Assembly: GCF_026914265.1 (NCBI RefSeq)
Contig: NC_069124.1
Location: 74,648,765 to 74,712,764 of the forward strand
Length of the DNA: 64,000 nucleotides
Source of the DNA: Mya arenaria
Taxonomy: Eukaryota; Mollusca; Bivalvia; Myida; Myidae
Direction: 5' to 3'
A model generated the notes under the pieces. That model was given only the letters and a program-made list of their open reading frames with translations. It was not told the origin of the DNA and did not search any database. The first letter of the stretch is position 1; every line of letters starts with the position of its first letter. The translations under genes were made by a program, and so were the position numbers. This document shows, in pieces, positions 12,431-24,890 of the stretch.

Positions 12431-13809
12431 TCAATATCCTCCTGGTCTGGGGCGGACCTGTCGGATAGGAAGGCCATGGTTTTGAAGACCACCACAAAAA
12501 CGCAGGGTGCAGATAGTCGGCTGGAAAAGACATTACTTATTCGTAAAAACGATTCATTAAGATAAAATGGTTTATGTATTATAAGTCAAAAATTCAATGA
12601 CGATGGCTTTCCTTTAAATGAAGTTACAGTCATGACTTAATGAAAATAAAATAAACTGACCTCATTTAAACGTATTAGGTAAAGAACCTTGTGTCAAATA
12701 CTCAAAATGTGAACCTACTAATGGCTTAACCGAATAACCAGCATGAATTATCACCAACTTAGTTAAACATTTTTTTTAGAATATTAATTCATTGATAAGT
12801 CTGAGCATAGCCAGAATCAACTTCAAAATTATGTTTAAAACAACATTATCCAGTAAAAGTCCGTTTTAATAAAACCGTCATTCATGATATGGTAAGGCCA
12901 ACGTACCTGTCCGTTAGATCCACAGGTACATGTGTTGCAACCATCACTGTAGCTCTGGCCGGGCCATACACGTCGACCAAGGTAGTCTGTGCAGTAACCT
13001 GCGAGTGATTGAACAGAAATATTAACAATTATTTTCCCATGTACGAAGGAGTTGCAGTGTCGTATGTAGGGAGTTTTCAAACGCATTTTCGAATTGTAGA
13101 AACATAGAAACTTAAGTGTGTGGCTTTTAGAGGCACTTATATTTACAAGTTGTTATTTCGAAAGTTAAAAATTATTACGATATATATTTGAAGTCAAAGA
13201 ATAGCGAGCAACATTGCCCAAGCTTTGAAATACGTACAAATTTATCACGTATACGTAAATATGTATATTTTACTTATCGTATTATAAGTAAATGTTCAAC
13301 TTACGTATTTGCGGATAATGTCTTCTAGGCAGGTAACTGGTTCTTGGCCCTGAACATGAGAAAAACAATGTAAACCTAAGCGAAAATAGTAGGTAGCCTT
13401 CTTTATAAAATAGCAAATCCTTAAATATATCAAACCAATTAAATATCGATAGAACTATTAAACAGGTGCTATATTACAAATATGACAGCATAAGCGAAAC
13501 ACGTTTAACAATTTTGTGTATTTGTAAACAATTGTTTTTATAGATTCAAAGATTAAAAGCTATGTTCTCGTGTTTTTCTTCAACAAAAATAGTTGATATT
13601 AATGAATTCCTCACAATATAGTAAAATGTACAAGCATCTTAATCAATACAAGATACAATTGATCTGCTAACAATATTTAAATCTGAAATCCTAATCCATC
13701 AATTAATGTTATTTCAAGAAAAAATAGCTTTTGTAGTTATCTACTTACACTGAGCCATTGATACGGCCACACAGCACACGAGCAGGCAGAGAACAGCTAA
13801 GGATTTCAT
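12431..13809 (-). CDS. Secreted pacifastin-like inhibitor peptide, copy A
   Basis: Four exons in transcript order: 13809-13749, 13349-13305, 12998-12907, 12520-12431, giving 95 residues. Residues 1-20 are a signal peptide (MKSLAVLCLLVCCVAVSMAQ). A 15-residue linker with YLPRRH follows, then the cysteine domain: Cys38, 56, 59, 61, 70, 75. CNTCTC, a Gly four residues after the fourth Cys, and CTLRFC match the pacifastin light-chain pattern C-N-x-C-x-C-x3-G-x4-C-T-x3-C; the first loop is longer (17 residues, normally 9-12). In locust PMP-C the reactive bond is Leu-Lys in CTLKAC, so Leu72 is the expected P1 here. The tail ends RPRPGGY. Synonymous third-base changes between copies fix the exon 2 frame. 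A single VWC-like domain is the main alternative. The inhibitor role is inferred. Confidence 0.88.
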
Positions 13810-13885
13810 CGTCGGAGGTGTTGAGTTCGTCAACGTTCAAATACAACCTAAAAGTCAAGTACTGATCATATGAAGACTTCACCAT

Positions 13886-13895
13886 GCCTATATAG
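13886..13895 (-). promoter_or_regulatory. TATA box of gene A
   Basis: CTATATAGGC on the gene strand, about 80 bases before the ATG. A CCAAT box (AGCCAAT, complement of 14032-14038) lies about 140 bases further upstream. The arrangement matches copies B to E. Confidence 0.7.
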
Positions 13896-15146
13896 CCATA
13901 ATTACGTTGACGAAAGAAAGTTAATCGATTAATTATAGTGGTTGCATTGACGTAGTGAAAATACGGACGTCTTTTTACCGCGTATGTGGCTTAAAGTCGC
14001 GCTTTGAAATAATACATACTTCTGAATTTTGATTGGCTTAAAGGGATACGACGTCGGCCGTGTACTATTGGTAAACGTTTAACAAGTACAACAAACTGCT
14101 TGGCTGATAATTTAAATGATAAATGACAGCCGACGCAGCGAGTCATAACATCGGTTTGCTTTGTGAATGATTAGTGAAATAATGAACTAACTGGTCTCTG
14201 TCATAACGTTTTACATCTTAGGCTAATTAGTAAACTGTCATTTTTTATTCAATCGCTAATGATCAGAACAGGTCTTTAAATGGGCATGTCATTGTATTTA
14301 GAATGTAACTCTTAATAATGTAAAAGGCTTTGTTATTTTTTATTATTTTATTTACATATTTTAGAAAGTTTGATCCAGAAAAGTAAATTTTTGTAACAAG
14401 TATTTTTTTTCGAACTAATTAAAATTAAAGGTTGAGTAGGTGTAGTACAATCAGGTTAAAACAAGGCCATACAAGAGAACAGGATGCAAGTACTGATAAG
14501 CCCATCAATGGGCTGCAGGTTAAAGGTTAATCAAAGATAAAACGATTGTTCAAAAAATATAATTCGTGTAAAAAGGAGTCAAAAAAAGAGAAAAGTAAAA
14601 CATTAAATGCATCAGGATTGGACCCGTGGTCCTCAAGGCCGGTGATTATAAACATCTTAAATCAATTCTTAACTTAAGTCGATTTCTTAACATGTTCATT
14701 GTCAAATTAAAGGAAATGTATAATGTTGTTAGTTTTTAAAGAATATATATTAAATAAAATCGATGAAGATAAAGTATATTAGATAATATTAAGTTATGAT
14801 ATCAAATAATCAGTGATGTACATAACATATGAAATTGACTTTAGGTAAGACATGACTTAAGATGTTTTATAAATACTGGCCATTGACATAATCCACTGCA
14901 TCATAACAGATTGATGCATTCGCACAGTTTAATGTAACATATAATCACAAATTAATCTATAATTGCGGAATATGTCAATATTGAATACTAACCTTTACTG
15001 TTGTATGCGAATCGAGCACATTTGTGAACTGAATTGTCCTTTTTGTTTCCAGGTAGTAGGGTTCTATGAAGCATTATTATAAACAAACTAAGTTGCCAAA
15101 CCGGATAATTTGGCTTTAAAAGATTGAAAAGCAATCAAATCATTTA
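13896..15146. other. Upstream region of gene A, otherwise empty
   Basis: Contains the CCAAT box (14032-14038) and a diverged version of the upstream sequence shared by the array. No exon or RNA gene was recognised beyond that. Confidence 0.5.
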
Positions 15147-15612
15147 GGGCGTTTTTGTTGATACCAAACCAGTTTCAGTTTTGGTGTCAATGGTTTCAGC
15201 AGTTTCGAACTCGGTTTTGACAGTTTGGCTTGAAGTTACAAATGAAAGGTTTTGTGTACAGTTTAAATAACATGGTGGAGCTAGTGCATGCAGTCATTAT
15301 TTCTTATTATAAATATAACCTTTATCATTTAGCTCATTTGCCCATTGTAAGGCATTGTTATCAAAAGGATTGAGTTTCAACAAAGGTGGTTGATCACATT
15401 CCGCCATGTTGGTTTCAAAGTAAACTAGTTTTCGGATGGAACGAACCGATGAAACCGCCTTCGGTAGGGGTTTCGATAGTTTCCAAACCGGTTTCGGTTT
15501 TCGTTAAAAACGATAAAACTGGTTTTGGTTTTATTTAAAACTGTAATAACAAATGCACAGTTCGTGAAACCGATATAAAACCGAAACCAGTTTATAACCA
15601 ACAAAAACACCC
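15147..15612. mobile_element. PIF/Harbinger-type MITE, 466 bp
   Basis: The ends are inverted repeats: GGGCGTTTTTGTTG on the left, CAACAAAAACACCC on the right. Both sides are flanked by TTA (15144-15146 and 15613-15615), the 3-bp target duplication typical of PIF/Harbinger. The interior is rich in AACCGG/GGTTTC-type sequence and codes for nothing. A diverged relative lies at about 28878-29320. Confidence 0.75.
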
Positions 15613-16089
15613 TTAATATCAACTCGTCTATTTTGAAGTTTCATCCCTATAATTGACTATTTGTATTAAAACAATTATTGAAAATAATGAATAATAGTGC
15701 ATACATTTGAAAACCACTGTTAAAACAACCAGTCAAATACACAATAACTTTTAAACCACATCTACCATTGCATTTATAAAGAGAGAAGAAAATTTAATTT
15801 CTGCATAAATATCCTTCAACTGGAGCGGATAAGATGACATTGTTACATTGTTTGCGACAATCCACAATATTAAAAACAAATATAAAAATGTTTAAAATTC
15901 AAGATAAGAGAGAAATTTCAAACGAAGATAGGTCTCATCGTAGGACCTTTATAATAATACGCTAACAAATATCATCGATATTGAACAATGACCTCATAAT
16001 GTATCCATTTAATTTTAGGCATTCTGTTCACTGTATTAAGTTGTTTGAAATCGGGATCAGACTACTGATCTACTGATCTACTGAAATAT

Positions 16090-17000
16090 CTCGTGTGTGT
16101 CCGGTTCAGATCGAATGCACATGCGTAAGCTTGTAATCACATTTAGTAACGACGGGCGTTGGGTACCACATATATCAACATCTTTTCAAAAGGCACGACA
16201 GAGGATCGGTACTATGAGGTCATTGAAGTTCAAACCAGATCGCGCTAGTCTCGAAATAATGTATATATTCTTCATTTGGCCCTTTCCTAAGTACTCGGAT
16301 GCTGTTTGGGACAACTGTTCATATGAATTAAAGGATAGTCTTGAAGCTTTTCAAAATGAGGCAGCTAGAATAATATGCGGGGCAACGAAGCTATTTAATA
16401 TTCAAAAGATTCTTTCTGATTTGGGTTGGGAAACGTTGACATAGAGACGAAGGAAACACAGACTTTCTTTTCTATTAAATGAATCACCACCTTTCTCCAA
16501 GCTATCTATCGGATATAATTCCGATCCAATGTCAAGATCGCTATCGCCTGCTTAATGCAAGTAACACTCCTTTTGTCATAGCAAGGAATTCTCTCTCTCA
16601 CCCTACACGTCATAGAAGAAGTTAATAGTTTTAGACATACACTGAACAAAAATATTCGCAAACCACTACCACACTACAATGTTGGCTGCAGAATTGGGCA
16701 GATTCTCCATACTTGCCCGCGACTTGGATGTAGTCCTCTTGGCTATGACCTACATCTCAAATCAATAGTTGACTCGGCTCTCTGTGAGTGTGGGTCAATT
16801 CAAACTTTAAACATTGCTTTATGGAGTGTAATAAATATAACACAATAATGGTTAATATGTTGTCTGGCATACCTTGTCTGCCAACAATAGACAACATTCT
16901 TCGTGGAAACACCTTACACTCGAGCAGAATAAAACTTTGTTTCTCATTGTTCACCAAAACAGTGTTGCCTCAAAACAAATGGGAACACATCAAGCCGCGC
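16090..17000 (+). mobile_element. LINE fragment: end of reverse transcriptase ORF
   Basis: One open stretch (about 16097-16441) reads like the C-terminal part of non-LTR reverse transcriptases: LVITFSNDGRWVPHI, a region ending AVWDNC, then EAARIICGATK. Further on, in shifted frames, come a glycine-leucine-rich segment, CECGS (about 16788) and KHCFMECNKYN (about 16812), the Cys/His motif of the LINE carboxy end. At least two frame changes and a stop separate the pieces, and the 5' part is missing. It is a dead 5'-truncated copy, probably of a Jockey/CR1-like clade. Confidence 0.8.
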
Positions 17001-19485
17001 GTGCAGTAAAATACTTTTTTCTCTTGTTTATCATTTCGTCCCGTTTTCGTCTTTTCTCTTTTCCAAATTTAAAAGCCATGCAACTTAAAGTTATATTTAC
17101 AAAATAAGTACCAAAGATCTAGTTAGATCTTGACTTATAGTTATATCTATTTATAACACCGTATGTTACTTAATAACAAAGGTTATTTATACAGTCTTGG
17201 CCAATCGCGGTACCGGCAACGCCGCATGCCCGAGAGTCGGTGTTACGATTCGGACTTGAACACATTCATGTTTTTTTTTGTTTCTTTCGTAACTTAGTTT
17301 ATACACTTCTATGAAATTAAAAGAGAAAAAATCATTTTTATACGTTCCACTGAACGTTGTTTACTGGCATCAAGAGGCCCACTAATGTTATTTATAGTTG
17401 ACGTCAAATAGTTCTCCTGAAAACGCGTTTAAACAGTAATTATTTAAATTAATTATATAATTTCATGAAGAAATATATATTGTTCGAGCTACATTAAAAT
17501 GCCTTTCTTTACTTTCTATAAACTGATTCGTGTGATTCATCTGATTCATGGGTTGTGCCAAATAGAATTTTCAAGCACGCCATGTTTCACCACAAATGCC
17601 TATCCTGCGTTAAAGGGAAAACAGTCATCCCTTACAGAGACTACGGAAGTAACAGTAACTATAACTTCTATCCAAGTGTTCCCAATTGCAAAGTCCATCT
17701 CACTGAAATCGTCACAATAACATCAATAATGCCATAAAAACTACATGGACAAGCAGAAATAAAAAAATCAAATATAAACACAATATTAGGACCCCAACGG
17801 CACTGAACGAGAGACACAAATGTATAAACACCACAAACAGCAATACACGCATCAAAATGACTATATCAATTAATGGTGTGATTACCGTGTTGGAACACAA
17901 GTTGACTGTGGAATTAAACTGGTTTATATGTGCATAACCTCAAACTTGTCACACCATTTATTCAAATAATACCATCTTAACGCAGAGCGCAAGGCAATGA
18001 AGCTACTGGTACCGAATAGTTTAAACGTCAATTGAATTGAAGAGGTCGAGGTTTGAACCCGGGTTTTTCCGCATCGGATGTATGTTTATATATCTATTAA
18101 AAAACCTGTAAGCCAACGCAAGCAATGCAATATTTAAAAAAAAATGTTTGCAACAGGGACCAATTGAGTGCTCTCATACGATTAAATATTTATGTATCGA
18201 AACAATTTGATCTGAGTACCTGTTTCTGTGCCTTTAAATGCCTTTATAAGGTCATGATACGTCCATTTTCAACAATATCTGAAGAAAACATGATAATTTA
18301 GTTCTTCTAGAAATGTATTGGTGTATCATTTTATCTCTTAATTCCAATTTTGTTTGAAACAGTATATCTTTATTTACCATTTTGACGATTCAACCAACAC
18401 TAGTTTACTAACAAAAAACAAGAACATTGTAACTGAGCAATAATGCTAATATTTCGCCATTTATATTTTGAATGATGGTCACGGGTCTAAAACTTGTAGA
18501 TTCCAAAGATTTAAAAAAAATCTCAGAGTTCGTATAAAAAAATGTAAGTTGGGATTTAATTAATTGAATTGTTTAAAGACGCATCGTTTGCAAGCTAGGA
18601 TCCTACAACCCTTGCTTAAACAAAATACAAACCAAAACTCAGTTCTAGAACTCTTTTAGATCTTGCAGAATAGTTCTTTGGAATTTAATCACTGTAATTG
18701 TCTTGACAAAATCCTGCTGTGTTGACGCCCTATCGTTTGCAATATATATGCAAAAAGCTACAAGCTGGGTTAAATTTTTGTCCGTAGCATTCAGTTTTAT
18801 AACTTTTTTAACATTTGAAAAAATCTTGGAAGCCAGAGTTAGGGACCTTGAGTACTTTAAATCTTCAACTATGGTCCAATAACATAGATCGTTTTTGAAA
18901 TTGTCTGAAAGACCTTGCATAGTTCGAGGACTTTAGTTCAAGAACATATTTAGTTACTTGCAAGGAACTCATTATTGATCAATAATAGTCAAATTATAAT
19001 CTACATATGATAAAACATATACTAAAAACATTCCCGCTAATGTTGGTCCTTAAATCATTAAAGAACCTGTCACTCTTTATATAAACTTTTAAATCATGTG
19101 CAACCAGTTTTTTTTTGTTCTCGTTCAGATCTGCATGCACATCTGTTAATCGCATGAGCGATATATGTATTAGCACAAATTACTGTCAAAAGTATACATA
19201 TGCATATGTTTATAAACTTTGTTAACGAGTTGTAATTAAAAACAATTAACTGCACTTGCTTAGATGACGCAAATTTGCAAACCGGTGAGTTTTCTTATCT
19301 CCGTTTTTAGTTTATCACCATAGATGCCAGATAGTGCCCGATGTAAACACCTGAAGTAATAGCGGGCATGAAATAATTGCCAAAAACTAAAACATTATGA
19401 ATTTGTTCATTTCTGTTAAGCATTTTTACACATAAAATCCATACTGGCTAAGGACCTATTTTCTGTCGAAAAAGGATTTTTCTTA
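17001..19485. other. Noncoding stretch before unit B
   Basis: AT-rich. No exon was recognised. A 91-codon minus-strand frame at 18645-18920 has no features I know and normal AT-rich composition. The sequence homologous to the start of later units begins at about 19486 (AAATAACTCGGGTATAT). Confidence 0.4.
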
Positions 19486-19565
19486 AATAACTCGGGTATA
19501 TCTGGATGAAATGTTGCAATTGAGTTTAGTTGTTTATCTGTTTTTCTTGGCAACGGTTTACAAAA

Positions 19566-19735
19566 GCCCACCAACCACCTCAGTAGACCTGACAGCATAT
19601 ATTAATGTCTCTAAAATCCTCTCGTTTCCAAGGTTATATCCGAGGTCCCACTCGTGATATGGGTTGTCTGCGTTCTTGCATCTCCAAGACAAAAGCAAAC
19701 TGTTTCTGCATGTTAGATATTACTGTATCGGACCC
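19566..19735 (+). pseudogene. Relic of receptor last exon and 3'UTR, unit B
   Basis: Aligns with 9693-9850 of the receptor. It shares CTCAGTAGACCTG from the last exon, then CCTCTCGTTTCCAAGG against CCTCTCATTTCCATGG, and CAAACTGTTTCTGCA. Only the tail of the last exon is present, with no upstream exon, so it is a passenger fragment of the duplicated segment. Confidence 0.75.
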
Positions 19736-19929
19736 AAAGGCAATGTTTTGACTTCACATTCCCAGGAGAATTATGAAGCAAGCCAATTTTTATGATAAGG
19801 TATAAATCAGAACATGATAAAGGTTTGATGATAATTTATTGCACTTAAAGACAAATCAAAGTATAAATAAAGTGAATTTCTTTGGTGAGGTATAAACGGT
19901 GAGTTTTCACACATTTACTGTTGCCTTGC

Positions 19930-21118
19930 TCAATATCCTCCTGCTCTAGGGCGGACCTGGTGGACGGGAAGACCATGGCTTGGAAGGACCTGGTGGACGG
20001 GAAGACCGTGACTTTGAACACCACCACAGAAACGCTGGGTGCAGTAGGTCGGCTTAAAAAGACAATATTCAATGAATAAATGAGATAAATAGTTATCACA
20101 TTTCAAAGATTATTTCAATGTCAGTGACAATATCATTCCATGCAGAAAATACTTCAAAACGGGCTGTAGAAACTGGCTATCAGAGAAATCAAGTCTATCA
20201 ACTGAAATACTTTAAGATGAAAAAAATGCTTTGAAGCCTACTTATAAAACACCTGTAAACACAATTGACATACAATGCCACAGATATAAACAATGCAACT
20301 TAATTTATTTCAAACTTTATTATAGCCAGCATCATGCAATTCCAAACGTTTATTTTAAGGCTACATAAAAAGGCATTCGTACGTTTCTTATAATTACGTC
20401 ATGAACATGGCCATATTGTTTTAATACACCACAATATAAACGTACCTGTCCGTAAGATCCACACATACATGTGTTGCAACCATCACTGTAACTCTGACCG
20501 GGACTCACAAGTCGGCCACGGTAGTCTGTGCAGTAACCTGCGAGTGTTTAAACAGATACATAACCACAAATATAGGAATCATTTGACTTCACTATTTAAG
20601 CACTTTTGAATGCTAGAAACTTTAATGTAAATCATAGGAACCTTTATTGAAATTGTACGTCAATGGTCATTAAGAGACTCATTTAATGTCAAAATAAAGT
20701 AGAATGTGCAGCCTTGACCAACCGGTGAAAATAACTACCAGTATATTATAAAATGATTTAACTTTAATCATATATTAAAAACTAACGTGTTTGAGGAAAG
20801 TGTCTTCTGGGCAGATAGTTGGTGTTTCCTTGCCCTGAAAAGCGAGAAAAAGGATTTATTTCAAACCGATCTATCTGGATGTAATTTTATTCAATAAAAA
20901 TATGCAATTCCATATCTAACAAAGTTATATAATAAATTTTAAAACATATGTTTAATATAACATTTTGCGCAACTTAATATGCGTAAACTTACAACAAATC
21001 TGAACATCAAAGAGCCTTAATTATATTCAAAATTACAATGCACTATTATTTACTTACATTGAGCCATCGATACGGCCACACAGCACACGAGAAGGCAGAC
21101 TACAGCGAAGGAGTTCAT
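19930..21118 (-). CDS. Secreted pacifastin-like inhibitor peptide, copy B
   Basis: Exons 21118-21058, 20834-20787, 20537-20446, 20052-19930; 107 residues. Signal peptide MNSFAVVCLLVCCVAVSMAQ, linker with NYLPRRHFPQT, then Cys39, 57, 60, 62, 71, 76 in the pacifastin spacing. The exon 3 product has RGRLVSPGQ where A and E have LGRRVWPGQ. The reactive loop is CTQRFC, so the expected P1 is Gln73. The tail carries two 11-residue repeats (each with SHGLPVHQV) before RPRAGGY. All splice sites are GT/AG; the exon 2 donor is GTTAGT. The exon 3 product is identical to those of C and D. Function is inferred as for copy A. Confidence 0.88.
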
Positions 21119-21205
21119 TGTCGGTGGTCGTAATACGTTATAATCGAACTAAACGTTTTAACAACAGTGTCAAAGTGAGAATGGTGACATGGCACTATCT
21201 GAAGT

Positions 21206-21215
21206 GCTTATATAG
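21206..21215 (-). promoter_or_regulatory. TATA box of gene B
   Basis: CTATATAAGC on the gene strand, 88-97 bases before the ATG. A CCAAT box (complement of 21343-21349) and a GTCGAC motif lie further upstream, as in C, D and E. Confidence 0.7.
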
Positions 21216-21602
21216 CATACGTTTGCCTGGATAAACATCGATAAGGGTAATAAATAAATGATAATAGTTCATGCGGTGTTAATTTTGACAGGTATGTGGT
21301 GAAAAGTTGCGTTACGAAAGGAAGAATATATCCTGAATTCTTATTGGCTGGAAACGAGACAGTGTCGACCGCAAAGTTAACGTAAAACGAATACTGATTG
21401 GTTCGTATACATAACTGACAGTCGATGCAGCGAATAACAAGTAAATATATGAATGTGGTTCCTGTCATAGCACGTAATACATCTATCATAAATGAACAGT
21501 ACGTCACTTAAAATATCGGTAGTTACGCACACCTGGCTACATCATATATCTATACACTGTTAAGGATAATACGATTTTTGAAGCACCTTATAATTAGTTT
21601 TG

Positions 21603-21957
21603 TCTTCCATGTTTCTTGTTTGTGATTTTTCGTTTTTGTGTTCTATGTCTTTGGCGTTAACTCAGTGCCATTAAACCGGGTCTATGTTTAAAAATTTTGC
21701 TACTGAGCTTGTTTCTGTAGATTTTTACATACGTATTGATATTTACAGCAGTTTTGTGAGTGCCGCGTGGAAGCTGTAATAAGTCGCCCCACAATTAAAT
21801 TTAATGTTGTCATATTTCCAGTTTTAGCTGTTCTTCCATGTTACTTGTTTGTGATTTTTTGTTTTGTTTTTGGCGTTTACCCAGTGCCATAAAACCGGGT
21901 TTATGTTTAAACTTTTTGCTACTGAGATTGTTTCGGTAGTTTTTTACATAAGTATTG
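21603..21957. repeat. Insertion specific to unit B, with internal direct repeat
   Basis: Interrupts sequence that is continuous in unit C at 26491 (TTAGTTTTG followed by TTAAATTGAAAAGG). The insert consists of two copies of a unit about 230 bp apart (CTTCCATGTTTCTTGTTTG at 21604, CTTCCATGTTACTTGTTTG at 21834; both later have CAGTGCCAT and AAACCGGGT), the second truncated. The repeat class is unknown to me. Confidence 0.7.
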
Positions 21958-24520
21958 TTAAAATGAAAAGGAAGATAGTTATTATCCAAAAGTCACTTAA
22001 GGATCATAGATTTGGTACAACTTATGTTAACCTACGGATGGAATAACGGAAATCCAAACAAAGTTTGAGACTTTCTTCCAAATGATTATGATAATTATTT
22101 GTGTTATGACTAAATGCTAAAATATCATGTTATATTCACTGCTGTTGCCAGCAATGCGTTGAAAATATCAATTTCTATATTTCCACTATTCGTCTAGATT
22201 TCGGTTCTGTTCACTATGCCGGGTTGTACAAATTTGGAACTATGTAAAATTACGTTTGGACATTTCCCGTACAATTTCATATTAAATGCCAATTAAATTG
22301 ATCCGTTCTTAAACTTTAGCATAAAAAAGCCGATCATTCGTTAAATTTCAAGATCGAAATTTATTTCGCACATAATAATAGAAATAATGTTTTCCTCTTG
22401 CGAAAACATTGCTCTCTGTAGCCACTCGCTACTTAATACAGATTTTGCTGCGAACATCAAGAAGTGTTCAATAGTCAACTTTTAACACTGTAAACCTTTG
22501 TTTGGAGCATTCATTTGTATGCAAATTTATGGCTACATTGGTAACTTAGAGCCGTTCTTCTTTACAGGTCAAAAGTTACAAATGTGTATACTACAAATAT
22601 GCAAGCTGCTTTGCCTTATATAAATCTTCACAATTGACTTACCAAGGGTTGTGTGCGTTTGTTGAATTAAGGAATCCAACCCACATTTGTGTCAATATAC
22701 CATATACTGTTGTTCGTATCACTTGAAAGTGTGTCACGTGCACTAAAAGCAATCTTAGGACTTTACCAAAATGATTATAGACAGAAGTGTTTTTACTTAT
22801 TGCAAATATTTCACGTAACGATCAATTTCAGTTGCCGCCATATGACGCCATTTATTTTTTGTGATAGCCTGGTGTGCGCTGACGTTTGATATTAAAGTGA
22901 GAGCGGATTAGAATGTAAAAACGAGATTTTTTTTCCAATTTTCGGTCAATTCTCAGTACATTTATGTAAACGTACGCCAAACTTTACTGTAATTATACAC
23001 ATGTGAAAGAAAAAATGAACACGAATATACATTAAATTACATGTCCGGGGTGAGTTTTTTATTAAGCACATTGGTTTCAAATTATTCATAATATAATAGT
23101 TAGAATTAATTTGCTTCTCATGTTCATTCATCCTTAAGGACTTAAAGAAATATAGTAACTCTTTTACATTTTTAGGTTGTCAAAATCAAATGTCCTTGCG
23201 AAGTTTAGATATTTTTCAAAACATAACAGTGATAATTTATTATATATAACAAATGTTTTTGTACTTTCACCTTCACTTTACTTTTCCACTGGTGACCATT
23301 GAGCAGAGAAGAAATCTTCCTGAAGAGCCAAAAGACTTTTAAGAAGTGCTTATATTTCGATGGGCTGAGCTGTTGAAAACTATAAAGCTTAGATAACCGA
23401 AACGTAATGGCGAAATAGATATAAAATCCTGCTTTTTTATAAGAACACCAAAACATTCTGTGAAAATTAATACACTCTTAATTCTTCATGTGTATAATTA
23501 TATCAGTATGTCCAAGTGAAAAGAAACAAATATGAAAACATTTTATTCCATAGATTCTAGTCAAACTGGATCAAATGATGTTAAACAATTATTTTGCTGG
23601 GATTTTATACTTATGTTTGGAGTAATTTAGATTGTGCAGGTGCAATCACAGAAATTTCTGCAGTTACAATCCAGTTAAATGTTTCATTCGACCTATTTTG
23701 CTGTTATAAAGAGCCTTAAAGAAACTAACATAACCGCAAAACTGTATCTTGATGGTTTTTTAATCAAACGACATAATGTAAAAACTTTTCATGATTGAAG
23801 ACGCTAAAGTAAAGCTTTATCACGTATATTGTTGTTTTTTTTACCTGAGCTTAAATATAAATGTTACATTTGATTTTTTGTTTGGTATGTGTGTATAAGG
23901 TATGGTTTCCAGAGTTATGGAAGGATATTGTACTCTACCCTTTTTTGCTAGCACCTTCCTACGTTCACGGAAAGCAACATGTGCATCGTTCTGCCTTCTT
24001 AAAATTAAATTTTATAGATAATTATATATGTCTTATGTTCTGATTAAAATTTATACTAAGACCATAAATACATTTATCCTGACAAATCGGTCCAATAACA
24101 AGGTGCCGGGTAAATTTAAGTTTATTAGAAATGTTTTTCTACAGTCAGTTGATCATGTGATCGCGAAAACGGACTGCTTTTCTATTCTGAAATTTCAGGG
24201 GAAAAGCACAATTTTTTTTTGAAATAACTCGGGATATACTGAAATTTGAATGGAATTTTACATGGAGAATGTTAGTCCCTGACTTTAAATTCAGTATGAT
24301 AAAATACATAATGTTTGTTTATTTTAGAGCGTATACACATGTCAAACTTACATGTACTCAGTAAACCAATAATTTGCCGACTTGAGGTAAATGTTGAGTA
24401 TGTGACAATACACAATTTGATTGATTGCAGTTTTCAAGTTGCTCTGTTCAGTCGAGAATTTTTGGATAAAATGTTTCCATTTTCTTTAGTACTATATCTG
24501 TTGTTCTTGAGAACAATTTC

Positions 24521-24720
24521 CGCAGGCCAACAAACCACCTCAATAGACCAGGCAGAAAAAATGTATGTCTCATAATATCCTCTCATTTCCGAGGTTATAT
24601 CCGAAGTCTCACTCGTGACATGGGTATTCTGCGTTCTTGCATCTCCAGGACAACAGCAAACTGTTTCTGCATGTTAGCCACAACTGTATTGTTACCAAAG
24701 GGAATGTTGGGACTTCACAT
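24521..24720 (+). pseudogene. Relic of receptor last exon and 3'UTR, unit C
   Basis: CACCTCAATAGACC and the following TATGTCTCATAATATCCTC align with the receptor end (CTCAGTAGACCTG ... GTCTGTCTGAAAATGTCCTC). 3'UTR similarity continues through CAAACTGTTTCTGCA. The fragment ends about 75 bases before the poly(A) signal of gene C, on the opposite strand. Confidence 0.75.
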
Positions 24721-24890
24721 TCCCGGAAGAATTATAAAGCAAGCGAATGCTTATGATGAGGTATAAATCAGAGCATGATCAAGATTTAATGACAATTTAT
24801 TGGACATATAAACGAATCAAATTATAAATAAAGTGAATTTCTTTGGTGAGGTATAAATGGTGAGTGTTCACACATTCACTGTTGTCTTGA

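Noticed and set aside
15425-15622. 65-codon ORF
   Set aside because: Lies inside the right half of the Harbinger-type MITE.
18030-18075. B-box-like GGTTTGAACCCGGG considered as a tRNA or SINE
   Set aside because: No A box at the right distance and no stem pairing.
18645-18920. 91-codon minus-strand ORF
   Set aside because: AT-rich, no recognisable family, no splice partners and no second copy in the other units.
24315-24575. ORF with a signal-like segment (MFPFSLVLYLLFL), also at 30858-31094
   Set aside because: Open in units C and D only because they are recent duplicates; it ends in the receptor relic and has no promoter or start context of its own.
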